From contig JALOTF010000008.1 of NCBI GenBank assembly GCA_025458025.1, positions 1 through 48,673 on the forward strand: a DNA stretch of 48,673 bases, given 5' to 3'. The notes under the pieces were generated by a model that was given only the letters and a program-made list of their open reading frames with translations, was not told the origin of the DNA and ran no database searches. The translations under genes and the position numbers were made by a program. Position 1 is the first letter of the stretch. Each line of letters starts with the position of its first letter. The DNA comes from Beijerinckiaceae bacterium (GTDB taxonomy: Bacteria > Pseudomonadota > Alphaproteobacteria > Rhizobiales > Beijerinckiaceae). Positions 16,566-25,141 of this stretch are shown here, in pieces.

Positions 16566-17569
16566 CGGGAAACCTGTCTGGCGAGCGTGCCGAGCGGCAT
16601 CGTGTGGGAAGGAAGGGCAAGCCCGCGCACGGGTGCGGTGAATTGCGCGATCCGCTCACCCAGCAGACAGCCGAGATAGGCCTCCCGCAGGGTGGGGCCG
16701 CCGAAAGAGAGGCTCGAAACGTTGCGCAGGCAGCGGGCGGGCGAGCCATCGAGATGCGCGCGGCCCATGCTTCCGTGCAGGAAGGCCGGTTCCACCGCCG
16801 TGAGATGCGCGTCGTCTGCCTCCTCAAGAATGATGCGTTGCGTGCCATCGCCCCGCACATGGATGACGCGGTTGGAGATGATGCTGGTGATCCAGAAATC
16901 TCCCGCCTCGTCGAGGGCCACGCCATCGGGGAACGTGCCCGCGCCGAAGGTCGTGACGGTCGTGCGATCCACGAGGCTGCCATCGTCGAGCACGGAAAAC
17001 CGCGTCAGCCGCCGCGCGAAGGTCTCGTTGACGAAGAGAAAGCGCTCATCCGGGCTCAGCGCACATTCATTGGTGTAGCCCAGGCCATCCGCGACGATCC
17101 GGGCCCTGCCCTCCTCGATCAGCACAATGAAGCCGGAATGGGCCTCGGGGCGGTAATCGAGGGCGCGCGGCACCATGCGCGTCGAGATCGTGAGCCAGAT
17201 CCGGCCCTTGCGATCGAGCAGCGGAAAATTGGAAGGTGGCAGAACCTTGCCATCGAGCTCCAGCAGAACCGGCGCGCATGCCCCGTCAGGATGCAGGCGA
17301 AACACGCCGCCAGTATCGGCGCCGAGATGGGCAACGAGGAATGTGCCGCCCGGTTCGAGCGCGATGCCATTGGGGCGTAGCGGATCATCCGCCGGCCGCC
17401 GCGCCGTGATGCGCGTCACGCCGCCATCCGGCGCGATGCAGGCCACGCCGCCCGCACCCTGCCAATCCGCCGCGAAAAGCCAGCCGCTTTCATGCGTGAC
17501 GAGGCATTCGGGGCGGCTGAGGCCACTCCCCCGAAAGGTCACCTCATCCAGTTGGATCGGCGTCGGCAT
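16562..17569 (-). CDS. SMP-30/gluconolactonase/LRE family lactonase
   Basis: Six-bladed beta-propeller enzyme of 335 residues that hydrolyses sugar lactones using a divalent metal. I chose the ATG at 17569, with GGAG seven bases upstream, over a TTG four codons earlier. Recognisable blades include DDPLRPNGIALEPGG, GYTNECALSPDERFLFVNE and FPDGVALDEAGDFWIT, which carry the Asn and Asp metal ligands of the family. It is the first gene of the minus-strand operon, so it and the divergent TRAP operon share the 147-bp promoter region. Confidence 0.9.
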   Translation of the reverse strand: MPTPIQLDEVTFRGSGLSRPECLVTHESGWLFAADWQGAGGVACIAPDGGVTRITARRPADDPLRPNGIALEPGGTFLVAHLGADTGGVFRLHPDGACAPVLLELDGKVLPPSNFPLLDRKGRIWLTISTRMVPRALDYRPEAHSGFIVLIEEGRARIVADGLGYTNECALSPDERFLFVNETFARRLTRFSVLDDGSLVDRTTVTTFGAGTFPDGVALDEAGDFWITSIISNRVIHVRGDGTQRIILEEADDAHLTAVEPAFLHGSMGRAHLDGSPARCLRNVSSLSFGGPTLREAYLGCLLGERIAQFTAPVRGLALPSHTMPLGTLARQVSR

Positions 17570-17587
17570 TCTGATCTCCAAAGCAGA

Positions 17588-17624
17588 TTGACTTGCGCAT
17601 CACTTAATGCATACATAAATGCAT
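17588..17624 (+). promoter_or_regulatory. putative TRAP-operon promoter with two ATGCAT elements
   Basis: A TTGACT box (17588-17593) is followed after 18 bp by TACATA (17612-17617), a plausible sigma-70 promoter reading toward dctP. Two ATGCAT palindromes (17607-17612 and 17619-17624), spaced 12 bp centre to centre, overlap the -10 region, where a GntR repressor would block transcription. The assignment to the local GntR is inferred. Confidence 0.45.
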
Positions 17625-17716
17625 CCGATGAGGATTGCAAGGCGTCAGAGAGACTGAAATCTCCAGCCGGAATTCAGAAAGGGCGAAGCGGGTGCCTCGC
17701 CATGAGGGAGGAAAAC

Positions 17717-18730
17717 ATGAAGTTGGATCGTCGTCTTGTCCTGATCGGAGGCGGCAGCGCGTTGGCCGCGCCCTTCGTATCTCGGGCGCATGCGCAGGCT
17801 CCGCAAACCCTGCGTCTGAGCCATACCGATACCCCCGTGGGTTCGCGCCAGCAGGCGGCTGAACTCTTCGCGAAGAAGGTTGCCGAATATACGGGCGGCG
17901 CGTTTCAGGTTCAGGTGTTCCATTCCGGGCAGGTCGCGAATGATCCGAAGGCCATCGAACAGCTCCAGCTCGGCGGCCTTGATTTCACGATTTCGGCCAC
18001 GGGCAGCTATGCGCCGCATGTGCGCGGCCTCAATCTCGCGGGCATGCCCTTCCTCGTGGACAGCTATGAGCAGGGCTGGAAGCTCTATGACGAGTCGAAA
18101 TCGCTGAAATTCCACATGGATCAGCTTCCTGGGAAGGGCCTGCGCGTTCTCTCCACCTGGGAGGCGGGCTTCCGGTCCTTCACAACGAAGGACCCGCTGG
18201 CGAGCCCGGCCGATGCCAAGGGCAAGCGCATGCGCGTTTTCCCGAACGACATGATCCGCTGGATCATGGAAGCGATCGGATTCGTTCCGGTCGTCCTCCC
18301 CGTTACAGAGGTATATCTGGCGATCCAGCAGGGCGTGGTGATCGGGCAGGAAAACCCGACAGACACCATCTATTCGCTGCGCTTCTACGAGGTGGCGCCG
18401 AACATCACGCTGACCCGGCATGTCTACTCGCCCCTCCCGATGACGATTTCGGAGATTACCTGGAGGCGGCTCGATGCCAAAACGCAGGAAGCGGTGACGC
18501 GGGCTGCCGGCGATGCCGCCAAGCTCTCCCGCCAGATCGTACGGGCGGATGAGGAGAAGCAGCTCGCCGAAATGACCGCCAAGGGCGCGAAGATCGCCAA
18601 GCCGGTCATCGCGCCGTTCCGCGAGGCGGTGAAGCCGGTCTATGACAAGGCCCGCGAGACCTTCGGCCCGGCCATCGTGGACGGTATGCTCGCAGATTGC
18701 GAAGCCATCCGCCGTTCCAACCCGGCCTGA
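17717..18730 (+). CDS. dctP: TRAP transporter substrate-binding subunit (DctP family)
   Basis: Periplasmic receptor of 337 residues. I chose the ATG at 17717, placed just after GGGAGGA. The signal peptide starts MKLDRRLVLIGGGSALAAPF and is cut near AHA-QA; the twin arginine (KLDRRLVL) hints at Tat export but lacks the full motif. DctP features follow: LRLSHTDTPVGSRQQ at the N-terminus, then PADAKGKRMRVF, containing the conserved arginine that binds the ligand carboxylate, and LAIQQGVVIGQENP. The ligand is therefore a carboxylic acid, probably a sugar acid or hydroxy acid given the divergent enzymes. The permease genes follow. Confidence 0.92.
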   Translation: MKLDRRLVLIGGGSALAAPFVSRAHAQAPQTLRLSHTDTPVGSRQQAAELFAKKVAEYTGGAFQVQVFHSGQVANDPKAIEQLQLGGLDFTISATGSYAPHVRGLNLAGMPFLVDSYEQGWKLYDESKSLKFHMDQLPGKGLRVLSTWEAGFRSFTTKDPLASPADAKGKRMRVFPNDMIRWIMEAIGFVPVVLPVTEVYLAIQQGVVIGQENPTDTIYSLRFYEVAPNITLTRHVYSPLPMTISEITWRRLDAKTQEAVTRAAGDAAKLSRQIVRADEEKQLAEMTAKGAKIAKPVIAPFREAVKPVYDKARETFGPAIVDGMLADCEAIRRSNPA

Positions 18731-18743
18731 AGGCGAAACAGCC

Positions 18744-19274
18744 GTGAGCGCCTTCTTCCACAGACCCTCCCGACCCGAACCCGCGCCCCTGCGCTGGTTC
18801 GGGGACGGGCTCGACATCGTCATCACCCTTCTCGCCATCGCGCTGATGGTGGTGATGAGCGCCAATGTTTTGGCGCGGGCCTTCTTCAATGCCGATATCG
18901 CCTGGAATACGGAATTCGGTGAGTTCGTGCTGGTCTGGGCCACCTTTCTCGGTGGTGCGGCCGCCGCGCGGCGTGGCGCACATATGTGCATCACCGAATT
19001 CATTGAGAAGCTGCCGGCGGGCCCGCGACGCATGCTGGAACTCGCCCTGCGCCTCGTTGTCCTGCTGCTGCTGGGGCTGCTCGTGCGGGCCGGTTTCAAC
19101 ATTGTTGGCCACACGATGGATCAGCGGATGAGCGTGCTCTACTGGCCGGTCGGGCTGCAATACCTAGCCATGCCCACCGGATCAGCCGGCTGCTTCGTCT
19201 TCATTGCCTACGAGACATGGCTGATCGCCCGGGGCGAGCAGGCCCATGACTCTCCCCAGGATGTGTCGCCATGA
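18744..19274 (+). CDS. dctQ: TRAP transporter small permease (DctQ)
   Basis: Membrane protein of 176 residues with four hydrophobic helices, the normal DctQ topology, and the motif EFGEFVLVWATFLGGAAAARRGAH in helix 2 and its flank. I placed the start at the GTG 18744, 13 bp after the receptor stop, because upstream starts would lie inside dctP. It ends with a 4-bp overlap with the large permease. Confidence 0.88.
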   Translation: MSAFFHRPSRPEPAPLRWFGDGLDIVITLLAIALMVVMSANVLARAFFNADIAWNTEFGEFVLVWATFLGGAAAARRGAHMCITEFIEKLPAGPRRMLELALRLVVLLLLGLLVRAGFNIVGHTMDQRMSVLYWPVGLQYLAMPTGSAGCFVFIAYETWLIARGEQAHDSPQDVSP

Positions 19275-20560
19275 CTCTCAGCGTGATCTGCATCGTGTTT
19301 TTCGGGCTTGCACTGATGGGCATGCCGCTGGTCTGGGCGTTGCTGGCGACCACGCTCGCAACCATCTGGATTCTCGGGCGATTCTATCCGCTTGAGGCGG
19401 TTTTCATCACCTATCAGGGCAGCGTCGAGCCCATCCACCTTGCCGCGATCCCGCTCTTTGTGTTCGCCGGCGAGCTGATCACGCGGGGCGGCGTGGGGCG
19501 GCGGCTCATCAATTTTGCCCGCGCGCTGCTCTCCTTCATGCCCGGCGGCCTCGGCGTGGTCACGGTTTCCTCCTGCACGATGTTCGGTTCGGTCTCCGGC
19601 TCGGCGATCGCCGACAGCGCCGCCGTGGGCTCCGTGATGATCCCCCAGATGGCGGAACGCGGCTATCCTCGCCCCTTCGCTGCGGCTTTGGTGGCGGTCG
19701 CCGGAACCATTGGCGTGCTGATGCCGCTGTCCATTCCGCTGCTGGTCTACAGTTTTCTGGCGCAGGGCGTCTCGACGCGCGAACTGCTCGTCTCCGGCGT
19801 CTTCCCCGGATTTGTGCTGGCCTTCGGGCTCATCCTGATGTGCATCTACCGTGGCAAGCAGATCGGCTGCGACCTTGGCGGCCCCATGCCCTCGCGCGCG
19901 GAGATCTGGCAATGCACGCGCGAGATGCTGCCCTCCATCGGCATGCCGATTCTCATTCTCGGCGGCATCCTCTCCGGCTTTTTCACTCCCACCGAAGCCG
20001 CCGCCGCAGCGGTGATTTACGGGCTGGTGCTGGCGCTATTCGTCTACCGGGAGCTTCGCCCGGGGGATATTCCTGCCCTCATCCTCCAGGCCTTCATCAC
20101 CAGTTCCGTGGTGATGCTCGTGGTTGGCGCGACGGGTGCCCTTTCATGGCTCATCACCATCGAGCAGGTGCCGGCGAACCTCGCGAATGCCATCGCGGCG
20201 GTGTCGGACAACAAATATGTGTTCCTGCTGCTGCTGAACATTGCGCTCATTCTGGTGGGGATTTTCCTCGAGCCCCTACCCGCGCTGATCCTTACCGCAC
20301 CACTGTTCATTCCGGTCGCGAAAGCCTTCGCGGTGGACCCGGTGCATCTCGGGCTGATCATGGTGTTCAACCTGGTGATCGGCCTCTACACGCCCCCCGT
20401 GGGCGGAACCCTCTTCGTCTCGGCGAAGATCGCGAATGTCGGTATGGGCGCCATTTCCCGCGAGCTTATCCCGATGTTCGCGATTGCTGTCGTGGCTCTG
20501 CTGATTGTCACCTATATCGAGGCCATTCCCATGGCGCTGGTCTGGCTGATGCGTGGCTGA
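19271..20560 (+). CDS. dctM: TRAP transporter large permease (DctM)
   Basis: Sodium-coupled transport subunit of 429 residues with about twelve transmembrane segments. DctM hallmarks include HLAAIPLFVFAGELITRGGV, SCTMFGSVSGSAIADSAAVG and LVIGLYTPPVGGTLFVSA. It forms the complete importer with the two upstream genes. It ends 18 bp before the convergent trhA stop, with no clear terminator hairpin between. Confidence 0.95.
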   Translation: MTLSVICIVFFGLALMGMPLVWALLATTLATIWILGRFYPLEAVFITYQGSVEPIHLAAIPLFVFAGELITRGGVGRRLINFARALLSFMPGGLGVVTVSSCTMFGSVSGSAIADSAAVGSVMIPQMAERGYPRPFAAALVAVAGTIGVLMPLSIPLLVYSFLAQGVSTRELLVSGVFPGFVLAFGLILMCIYRGKQIGCDLGGPMPSRAEIWQCTREMLPSIGMPILILGGILSGFFTPTEAAAAAVIYGLVLALFVYRELRPGDIPALILQAFITSSVVMLVVGATGALSWLITIEQVPANLANAIAAVSDNKYVFLLLLNIALILVGIFLEPLPALILTAPLFIPVAKAFAVDPVHLGLIMVFNLVIGLYTPPVGGTLFVSAKIANVGMGAISRELIPMFAIAVVALLIVTYIEAIPMALVWLMRG

Positions 20561-20578
20561 GCGCGCATCAGGACCGGG

Positions 20579-21244
20579 TCACGCCGTCATGGCATAGGCG
20601 ATGGCGGCGTAATGGCAGCCGGCGGCGACCGAGACGAAACTGTGCCAGATCACGTTGTTGAAGCGCAGGTTCTTCCAGACGTAAAACGCGACGCCTGCGA
20701 CATAGATGACCCCGCCCGCGAGCAGGAGATAGAGCGTCGGGCCGGGCAGTTTCTCGATCATCGGGCGGATCGCGATCATCGCCGAGGCGCCGAGCAGGAT
20801 GTAGATCGCGATCGAGAGCCGGTCGAAACGCCCCGGCAGCGCCACTTTCAGCACGATGCCGGCAATCGCGCCACCCCATACGACTATTCCGAGCGTGATG
20901 GCCCAGAACGGATCGCCCAGCAGCACGAGCAATGGCGTGTAGGTTCCTGCGATCATGAGATAAATCGAGGAATGGTCGAACCGCCGCAGCACCCATTTCA
21001 AGGGCGAGGTGGGCACCAGATTATAGGCTGCGGAGAAGCCGAACATCGCCAGCAACCCGACGCCGTAGATCACCACTGCCGAGAGTTCGAGGCCGCCGCG
21101 CTTCAGCAACACGAGCACGATGAGCACCGCGAGCCCGATGATCGAGGCCAGCAAGGCCACGGCATGCAGCAAACCATCGGCAATCAGTTCGCCCTGGCTG
21201 AAGGGTCGGCGTTTCAATCGGGGGTGATCGGTTGGCAGGGTCAT
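20579..21244 (-). CDS. trhA: hemolysin III family membrane protein (TrhA/PAQR-like)
   Basis: Seven-helix membrane protein of 221 residues of the HlyIII/PAQR family. Visible family elements are DGLLHAVALLASIIGL in helix 1, RFDHSSIYLMIAGTYTPLLV in the middle, and the C-terminal NVIWHSFVSVAAGCHYAAI, which carries the metal-binding histidines. Members influence membrane fluidity; toxin activity is not implied. The gene follows the acyl-CoA synthetase on the same strand after about 150 bp and does not look like part of a catabolic set. Confidence 0.9.
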   Translation of the reverse strand: MTLPTDHPRLKRRPFSQGELIADGLLHAVALLASIIGLAVLIVLVLLKRGGLELSAVVIYGVGLLAMFGFSAAYNLVPTSPLKWVLRRFDHSSIYLMIAGTYTPLLVLLGDPFWAITLGIVVWGGAIAGIVLKVALPGRFDRLSIAIYILLGASAMIAIRPMIEKLPGPTLYLLLAGGVIYVAGVAFYVWKNLRFNNVIWHSFVSVAAGCHYAAIAYAMTA

Positions 21245-21394
21245 CGAAAGGTCCGGCTTGTTGGCTCGCGGAAGCTACCCGGTTCGGCGGCCGAAACAAG
21301 ATGTCGTTTATGCGCCTTTGTTCGTATGCCGATGCCGAGATGGATGCTTGCCCGTGAGATGAGACCTCGACCGGGTTGATCGGTAAAGCCTCCT

Positions 21395-22960
21395 TCAGGA
21401 TCGCGCGCCGCTGGCATTCCGGTGCAGATAGGCATCCCTCAGCTGGCGTTTCAGCAGCTTGCCGGTGGGTGAGCGGGGAAACTCCTTTCGGAAATCCACC
21501 GTGCGCGGGCATTTGATGGAGGAGAGCCGCTGACGGCAGAAGGCGATGAGTTCGCTCGAGAGGGCCTCATCGGGTTCGCGTCCGTCGATCAATTGGACAA
21601 CCGCCTTCACTTCCTCGCCGAATTCTTCGTTTGGCACGCCGATGACCGCGGCATCGAGCACGGCATCATGCTCCAGCAGCAGGTTCTCGACCTCCTGCGG
21701 ATAGATGTTCACGCCGCCGGAGATGATGACGAAGGACTTGCGATCGGTGAGGTAGAGATACCCCTCATCATCCAGCCGGCCGATATCGCCCAGAGTGGTC
21801 CAGCCCCGCGCATTGCGGCTGGAGCGGGTCTTGGCCGGGTCGTTGTGGTACTCGAACTGGTGGCCGTTCTCGAAGAACACCTCACCCTCGGCCCCCACGG
21901 GCAATTCCTCGCCCTTTTCGTCGCAGATGTGGATGATTCCGAGCTTGGCGCGGCCGACAGAGCCGACATGCTCCAGCCATTCCTCGGTTGTCAGCGCGGT
22001 GAAGCCGTTATTCTCCGTGCCGGCATAGTATTCGTGGATGATCGGCCCCCACCACTCGATCATCCGATGCTTCACATCGACCGGGCATGGCGCAGCGGCG
22101 TGAACCGCCATGGTCATCGAGGCGAGCGAATAACGCCGGCGGGTCTCGTCCGGCAATTTCAGCAGGCGCACGAACATGGTCGGCACCCATTGGCTATGGG
22201 TGATGCGCTCGGATTCGATCAGCGCCAGCGTGGTTTCCGCATCGAATTTCGGCATGATCACGGCCGAGCCGCCGGTGCGGATCGTCACCATCGTGTGGCG
22301 CAAAGGTGCTGCGTGATAAAGCGGCGCGGGGCAAAGGTAGCGCGTGCCCGGGCCATAGCCGAACAGGCCCGAGAGCAGCTCGATCAGCATGGAGGGCGAG
22401 CCGACCGGCAGATCAGGCAAGGCCCATTTCACGCCCTTGGGGCGGCCAGTGGTGCCGGAGGAATAGAGCATGTCGAGCCCCTGCGATTCATCCGGAACCG
22501 GCGTTGCCGGCGCCCGTGATGCGAGGTGCGCCAAGTTCGGCAGACCCGCCTCGCCTTCCCCGACGAGCAGAATCGGGCAGCGATGCCGCAACTCATCGGC
22601 AAAGCTCTGGATGCGCTCGACCAGAAGATCCGAGACCAGCACGAGGGAGGCGTGGCAATCCTCGATGATGTGCCGGATCTCGTCATTGGCGAGATGCGTG
22701 CTGGCCGTGGTGTAGTAGAGGCCAGTGCGGTCGGCCGCGAAGCAGATTTCGAGGAATTCGCGCCGGTTCTCCATCAGAATGACGATGTGATCGCCGCGCT
22801 TCAGCCCGAGATCGCGAAAGACATGCGCGGCCTGATTGGCGCGGATCTCGAGCTGGGCGAAGGTCACGCTTTCCCCGCTCGTGCTGATGCGGAAGGCCAC
22901 ATCATCCGGCCGTTCGATGGCGTAACGTCGCGGGTGGAAGGGCGGAAGCTCAGTGCTCAT
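21395..22960 (-). CDS. acyl-CoA synthetase, AMP-binding (ANL superfamily)
   Basis: Cytosolic ATP-dependent CoA ligase of 521 residues. Core motifs appear in order: the phosphate loop YSSGTTGRPKG, the adenine motif YYAGTEN, the hinge region GDIGRLDDEGYLYLTDRKS with GGVNIYPQEVEN, and the C-terminal catalytic lysine in SPTGKLLKRQLRD. It is the last gene of the liv-type operon and would turn the imported acid into its CoA thioester. It overlaps the MDR gene. The ATG at 22960 or one two codons earlier is possible. Chain length or aromatic preference cannot be read. Confidence 0.92.
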   Translation of the reverse strand: MSTELPPFHPRRYAIERPDDVAFRISTSGESVTFAQLEIRANQAAHVFRDLGLKRGDHIVILMENRREFLEICFAADRTGLYYTTASTHLANDEIRHIIEDCHASLVLVSDLLVERIQSFADELRHRCPILLVGEGEAGLPNLAHLASRAPATPVPDESQGLDMLYSSGTTGRPKGVKWALPDLPVGSPSMLIELLSGLFGYGPGTRYLCPAPLYHAAPLRHTMVTIRTGGSAVIMPKFDAETTLALIESERITHSQWVPTMFVRLLKLPDETRRRYSLASMTMAVHAAAPCPVDVKHRMIEWWGPIIHEYYAGTENNGFTALTTEEWLEHVGSVGRAKLGIIHICDEKGEELPVGAEGEVFFENGHQFEYHNDPAKTRSSRNARGWTTLGDIGRLDDEGYLYLTDRKSFVIISGGVNIYPQEVENLLLEHDAVLDAAVIGVPNEEFGEEVKAVVQLIDGREPDEALSSELIAFCRQRLSSIKCPRTVDFRKEFPRSPTGKLLKRQLRDAYLHRNASGARS

Positions 22961-23981
22961 GGGCATCGAACCGGATGACGGTCTTGCCGATTCCCGAAGG
23001 CTTCGCGGTCTCGTCGAGCGCCGCCTTCAGCTTTTCGAACGCGAAGACCTTGCCGATGACAGGCCGGACCTGATGCGTCGTCATCGCCGAGAGCATCGCC
23101 TCGAACCCGTCGCGATGGCCCACAGTGACACCCTGAAGCCGGACCTGTCGCGTGACGATCGCGCCGAGCGGCAAGGTGGGCGAAAGGCCGGATAGAACGC
23201 CGATCAGCGCGATGGTGCCGCCGACCCGGATGCTCTTGATGGATTGGGCGAGGGTGGCCTCGCCGCCGAGTTCGATGATCGTATCGAAACCGCCACGATC
23301 CGCCGTGATCTCGCGGGTCGCGCGCGACCATTCGGGCGTTTCCCGGTAGTTGACTGTGGCATCAGCCCCCAAGGCCCGCACCTGCTCCAGCTTGGCATCG
23401 CTGGAGGAGATCATGGTGACATGCGCGCCATGAATCTTGGCGAAGGCGAGCGCGAACAGCGCGACCCCGCCTGTGCCCTGGATCAGCACCCGATCCCCGG
23501 GGCGCGTCGCGGCATGGATCGCGATGGCGCTCCAGGCCGTCAGCGCCGCGCAAGGCAGCGTGGCCGCTTCCTCATGCGTGAGGTAATCTGGCACACGAAC
23601 GACACCTTCCTCGGAGAGGCACATGAACTCCGCCATGACACCATCCAGCGGGCCGCCGAGAGCAGTCGCGAAGCGCTCGGCCGAAGGTTCGCCAGAGAAC
23701 CAGCCCTGAAAATAGGTCGGGCAGACCCGATCACCGACCTTTACCCGCGTGACGCCCTCGCCCAGCCCGACCACCGTGCCGACACCATCGGAAACCGGGA
23801 TCAGCGGCAATTCGCCGGTTGCCCGGCCATAGCCCCGGAGGGGAACGATTAGGTCGCGCGCATTGAGCGATGCGGCATGCATGGCGAGAAGCACCTGCCC
23901 GGCCTGCGGAACCGGCACGGGCCGATCGCCAAGGTTCAGATGGTCGAAGCTCCAGCCGCCATCGATCTGGAATACGCGCAT
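22950..23981 (-). CDS. zinc-independent MDR-family NAD(P)-dependent oxidoreductase
   Basis: Medium-chain reductase of 343 residues. I chose the ATG at 23981, preceded by GGAAGG. The N-terminal GroES-like domain lacks the cysteines of zinc alcohol dehydrogenases, and the nucleotide site is VLIQGTGGVALFALAFAK followed by ISSSDAKLEQVRALGAD. This is the quinone oxidoreductase/enoyl reductase type. Between an acyl-CoA dehydrogenase and a CoA ligase it probably reduces or oxidises a C=C or ketone in the pathway. Confidence 0.88.
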   Translation of the reverse strand: MRVFQIDGGWSFDHLNLGDRPVPVPQAGQVLLAMHAASLNARDLIVPLRGYGRATGELPLIPVSDGVGTVVGLGEGVTRVKVGDRVCPTYFQGWFSGEPSAERFATALGGPLDGVMAEFMCLSEEGVVRVPDYLTHEEAATLPCAALTAWSAIAIHAATRPGDRVLIQGTGGVALFALAFAKIHGAHVTMISSSDAKLEQVRALGADATVNYRETPEWSRATREITADRGGFDTIIELGGEATLAQSIKSIRVGGTIALIGVLSGLSPTLPLGAIVTRQVRLQGVTVGHRDGFEAMLSAMTTHQVRPVIGKVFAFEKLKAALDETAKPSGIGKTVIRFDAHEH

Positions 23982-24001
23982 GCGCCGGTTCCTTCCCGCG
24001 T

Positions 24002-25141
24002 TCACAATCGGATTGGTGTGGGATCCCAGCGCCCGAGCCGGTCGAGCAGCATCGCGGTACTGCCATCGGTCAGGGCGGCGATCTGGGCAGCGCCGATATG
24101 GCGCGCGAACGGATAGGTTTCACGCAGGCCTTCCGCGCCCATCGCATGCAATAGTGCCGGCAATTCGCGCTGCGCGAGTGTCACGGCATTCACCTTCGCG
24201 GCGGCGGCGAGATGGCGGGTCTCGCCGCCAGCCTCGGTGGCGGCGATGGCGGCTTCAACGAGCGACCATGCAGCGGCCAAAGCCGTTGCGCATTCTGCGC
24301 GTTTCTCGCGCCAGCTCGGATGCTGGTTCAGGGGTTTCCCGAAGGTCTGGCGCGTTTCGCCATAGGCGTGAACAATGCGCAAGGCCGCCGAAACCATCGC
24401 ACAGTTCATCGCGGCGACATAAATCCGCGCGCCATTGATCTCTTCGAGAATGGCCTTGAACGCTGTGCCGGCAGGCAGAAGCAGCCGTTCATCCCGCACG
24501 AAACAGCGGTTGAGCCGGAAGCCGCCCGTGCCGATGCTCGCTTGCGAGAACGCCGATTCAATCGCGTATCGGGTACAGGCCGGATCGGCGAGATCGACGA
24601 GGAACGCCGCGATGCCCGCGGCCCGGCCTTGCCCGGCGCATTGCGCATAGACGATGGAATATCGGGCGTGGCGGCCATTGACGATCCACGTCTTTTCGCC
24701 GTCGAGCACCCAGCCGCCATCCACCCTTTCGGCGCGGCATTGCATGGCGGCGGCATCCGAGCCCGCATCGGGTTCGGTCAGGGCTGTGCAGGCGCTCGCA
24801 TGGCCGTTCAGCAGAGCCGGCAACAGGCGCGTGGCGACCGGAGAAGGCGCGGAGATCGCGATGCGCTTTGCCACGTTATGCGTGTTGACCAGCGCCATCG
24901 CGAGACCGAAATCCACGCTGGCGATGATGGCGCAGGCCTCGACCTTCGCCCGAAAGCCGAGCGCCAGCCCGCCGAACGCCGCAGGAACCTCGATCCGCGT
25001 GAGGCCGATCCCGGCGGCTTGTGTCAGGATCGCCGGATCAGGCGCCTCCCCGCGCGCCCAAGCGGGAGCATGACGCGCGACGACCTCCCGCGCAAAGACC
25101 CGGATATTGGCCAAAAACCGTTCGGTTGTCTCATCCGCCAT
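24002..25141 (-). CDS. acyl-CoA dehydrogenase family flavoprotein
   Basis: FAD-dependent dehydrogenase of 379 residues with the normal three-domain size. The FAD/substrate motif is intact (ALTEPDAGSDAAAM, then GEKTWIVNG), as is RQTFGKPLNQHPSW. Near the C-terminus the usual YEGT segment with the catalytic glutamate reads TDGST, with Asp359 in that place. Some acyl-CoA dehydrogenases place the base elsewhere, so activity is possible but not assured. GAGGAGG precedes the ATG, and the gene overlaps livM by about 10 bp. It probably introduces a double bond into the CoA thioester made by the operon's ligase. Confidence 0.88.
   Translation of the reverse strand: MADETTERFLANIRVFAREVVARHAPAWARGEAPDPAILTQAAGIGLTRIEVPAAFGGLALGFRAKVEACAIIASVDFGLAMALVNTHNVAKRIAISAPSPVATRLLPALLNGHASACTALTEPDAGSDAAAMQCRAERVDGGWVLDGEKTWIVNGRHARYSIVYAQCAGQGRAAGIAAFLVDLADPACTRYAIESAFSQASIGTGGFRLNRCFVRDERLLLPAGTAFKAILEEINGARIYVAAMNCAMVSAALRIVHAYGETRQTFGKPLNQHPSWREKRAECATALAAAWSLVEAAIAATEAGGETRHLAAAAKVNAVTLAQRELPALLHAMGAEGLRETYPFARHIGAAQIAALTDGSTAMLLDRLGRWDPTPIRL

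Noticed and set aside
14535-16679. 714-codon plus-strand open frame opposite the Gfo/Idh and dehydrogenase genes
   Set aside because: Same reason: antisense open frame of GC-biased codons, composition unlike a real protein.
20579-21244. Hemolysin III as a virulence toxin
   Set aside because: Family members are widespread housekeeping PAQR-type membrane proteins; nothing in the context suggests toxin export.
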